Shown here: piece by piece, positions 63,937 to 64,000 of the stretch
Position numbering within the stretch: position 1 is the stretch's first letter
Layout of the letters: each line of letters starts with the position of its first letter
DNA from: Tubiluchus corallicola
Lineage: Eukaryota; Priapulida; Priapulimorpha; Priapulimorphida; Tubiluchidae
DNA length: 64,000 nt
Assembly: GCA_030141605.1 (NCBI GenBank)
Contig: JAQGDQ010000343.1
Coordinates: 124,001 to 188,000, forward strand
Direction of reading: 5' to 3'
The notes under the pieces: generated by a model
Databases searched by the model: none
What the model was told of the DNA's origin: nothing
Seen by the model: only the letters and a program-made list of their open reading frames with translations
Translations under genes and position numbers: made by a program

Positions 63937-64000
63937 GCAAGTTTGATGTTCAAATAACTAGCCAATGTTTAAGTTCCTTTTAATATTATGTCTTAATTCT

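Overview
This is AT-rich nuclear DNA of a metazoan, most likely a marine invertebrate. The evidence is spliced genes with GT-AG introns, a class A GPCR family, a carbohydrate sulfotransferase, MITEs, a Ty3/gypsy remnant with Gmr1-like domain order, and many mini- and microsatellites. The species cannot be named from the sequence.

Two conserved spliced genes, absent as long ORFs, frame the window head to head. API5 (apoptosis inhibitor 5) runs on the minus strand from 14083 down to 681 in nine recognised exons (413 codons). Its 3' end lies beyond the left edge. SMPD4 (neutral sphingomyelinase 3) runs on the plus strand from 15177 to 63936 in eleven recognised exons (433 codons). Its 3' end lies beyond the right edge. 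About 1.1 kb separates the two start codons and probably holds both promoters.

SMPD4 intron 1 (15207-44249, 29 kb) is a nest of host genes. A cassette of a minus-strand sulfotransferase (ST), a divergent plus-strand GPCR (subtype A) and a second GPCR (subtype B) occurs three times. Unit I has an ST pseudogene and A1. Unit II has A2 and B3. Unit III has an intact ST, an A4 pseudogene and an intact B5. The B gene of unit I and the ST of unit II are missing. In their place lies about 4 kb of foreign DNA (19641-23622): a deleted Gmr1-like LTR retrotransposon, two LTR copies enclosing a 5' fragment of a selenophosphate synthetase gene, and an unidentified exon-like piece.

Other nested material: an orphan alkaline-phosphatase exon antisense in SMPD4 intron 8, and a complete two-exon, TATA-driven gene for a secreted Gly/Ser-rich protein antisense in intron 9.

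The remaining sequence is intronic and dominated by repeats. There are several TTAA-flanked MITE families, two TA-flanked pogo-like elements, one hAT-like element, a 5S-rRNA-derived retroposon with target-site duplications, a LINE 3' fragment, and tandem repeats with units of 3, 5, 32, 35, 41, 60, 99, 140, 147, 155 and 172 bp. One of these carries a perfect nuclear-receptor DR1 motif in every unit.
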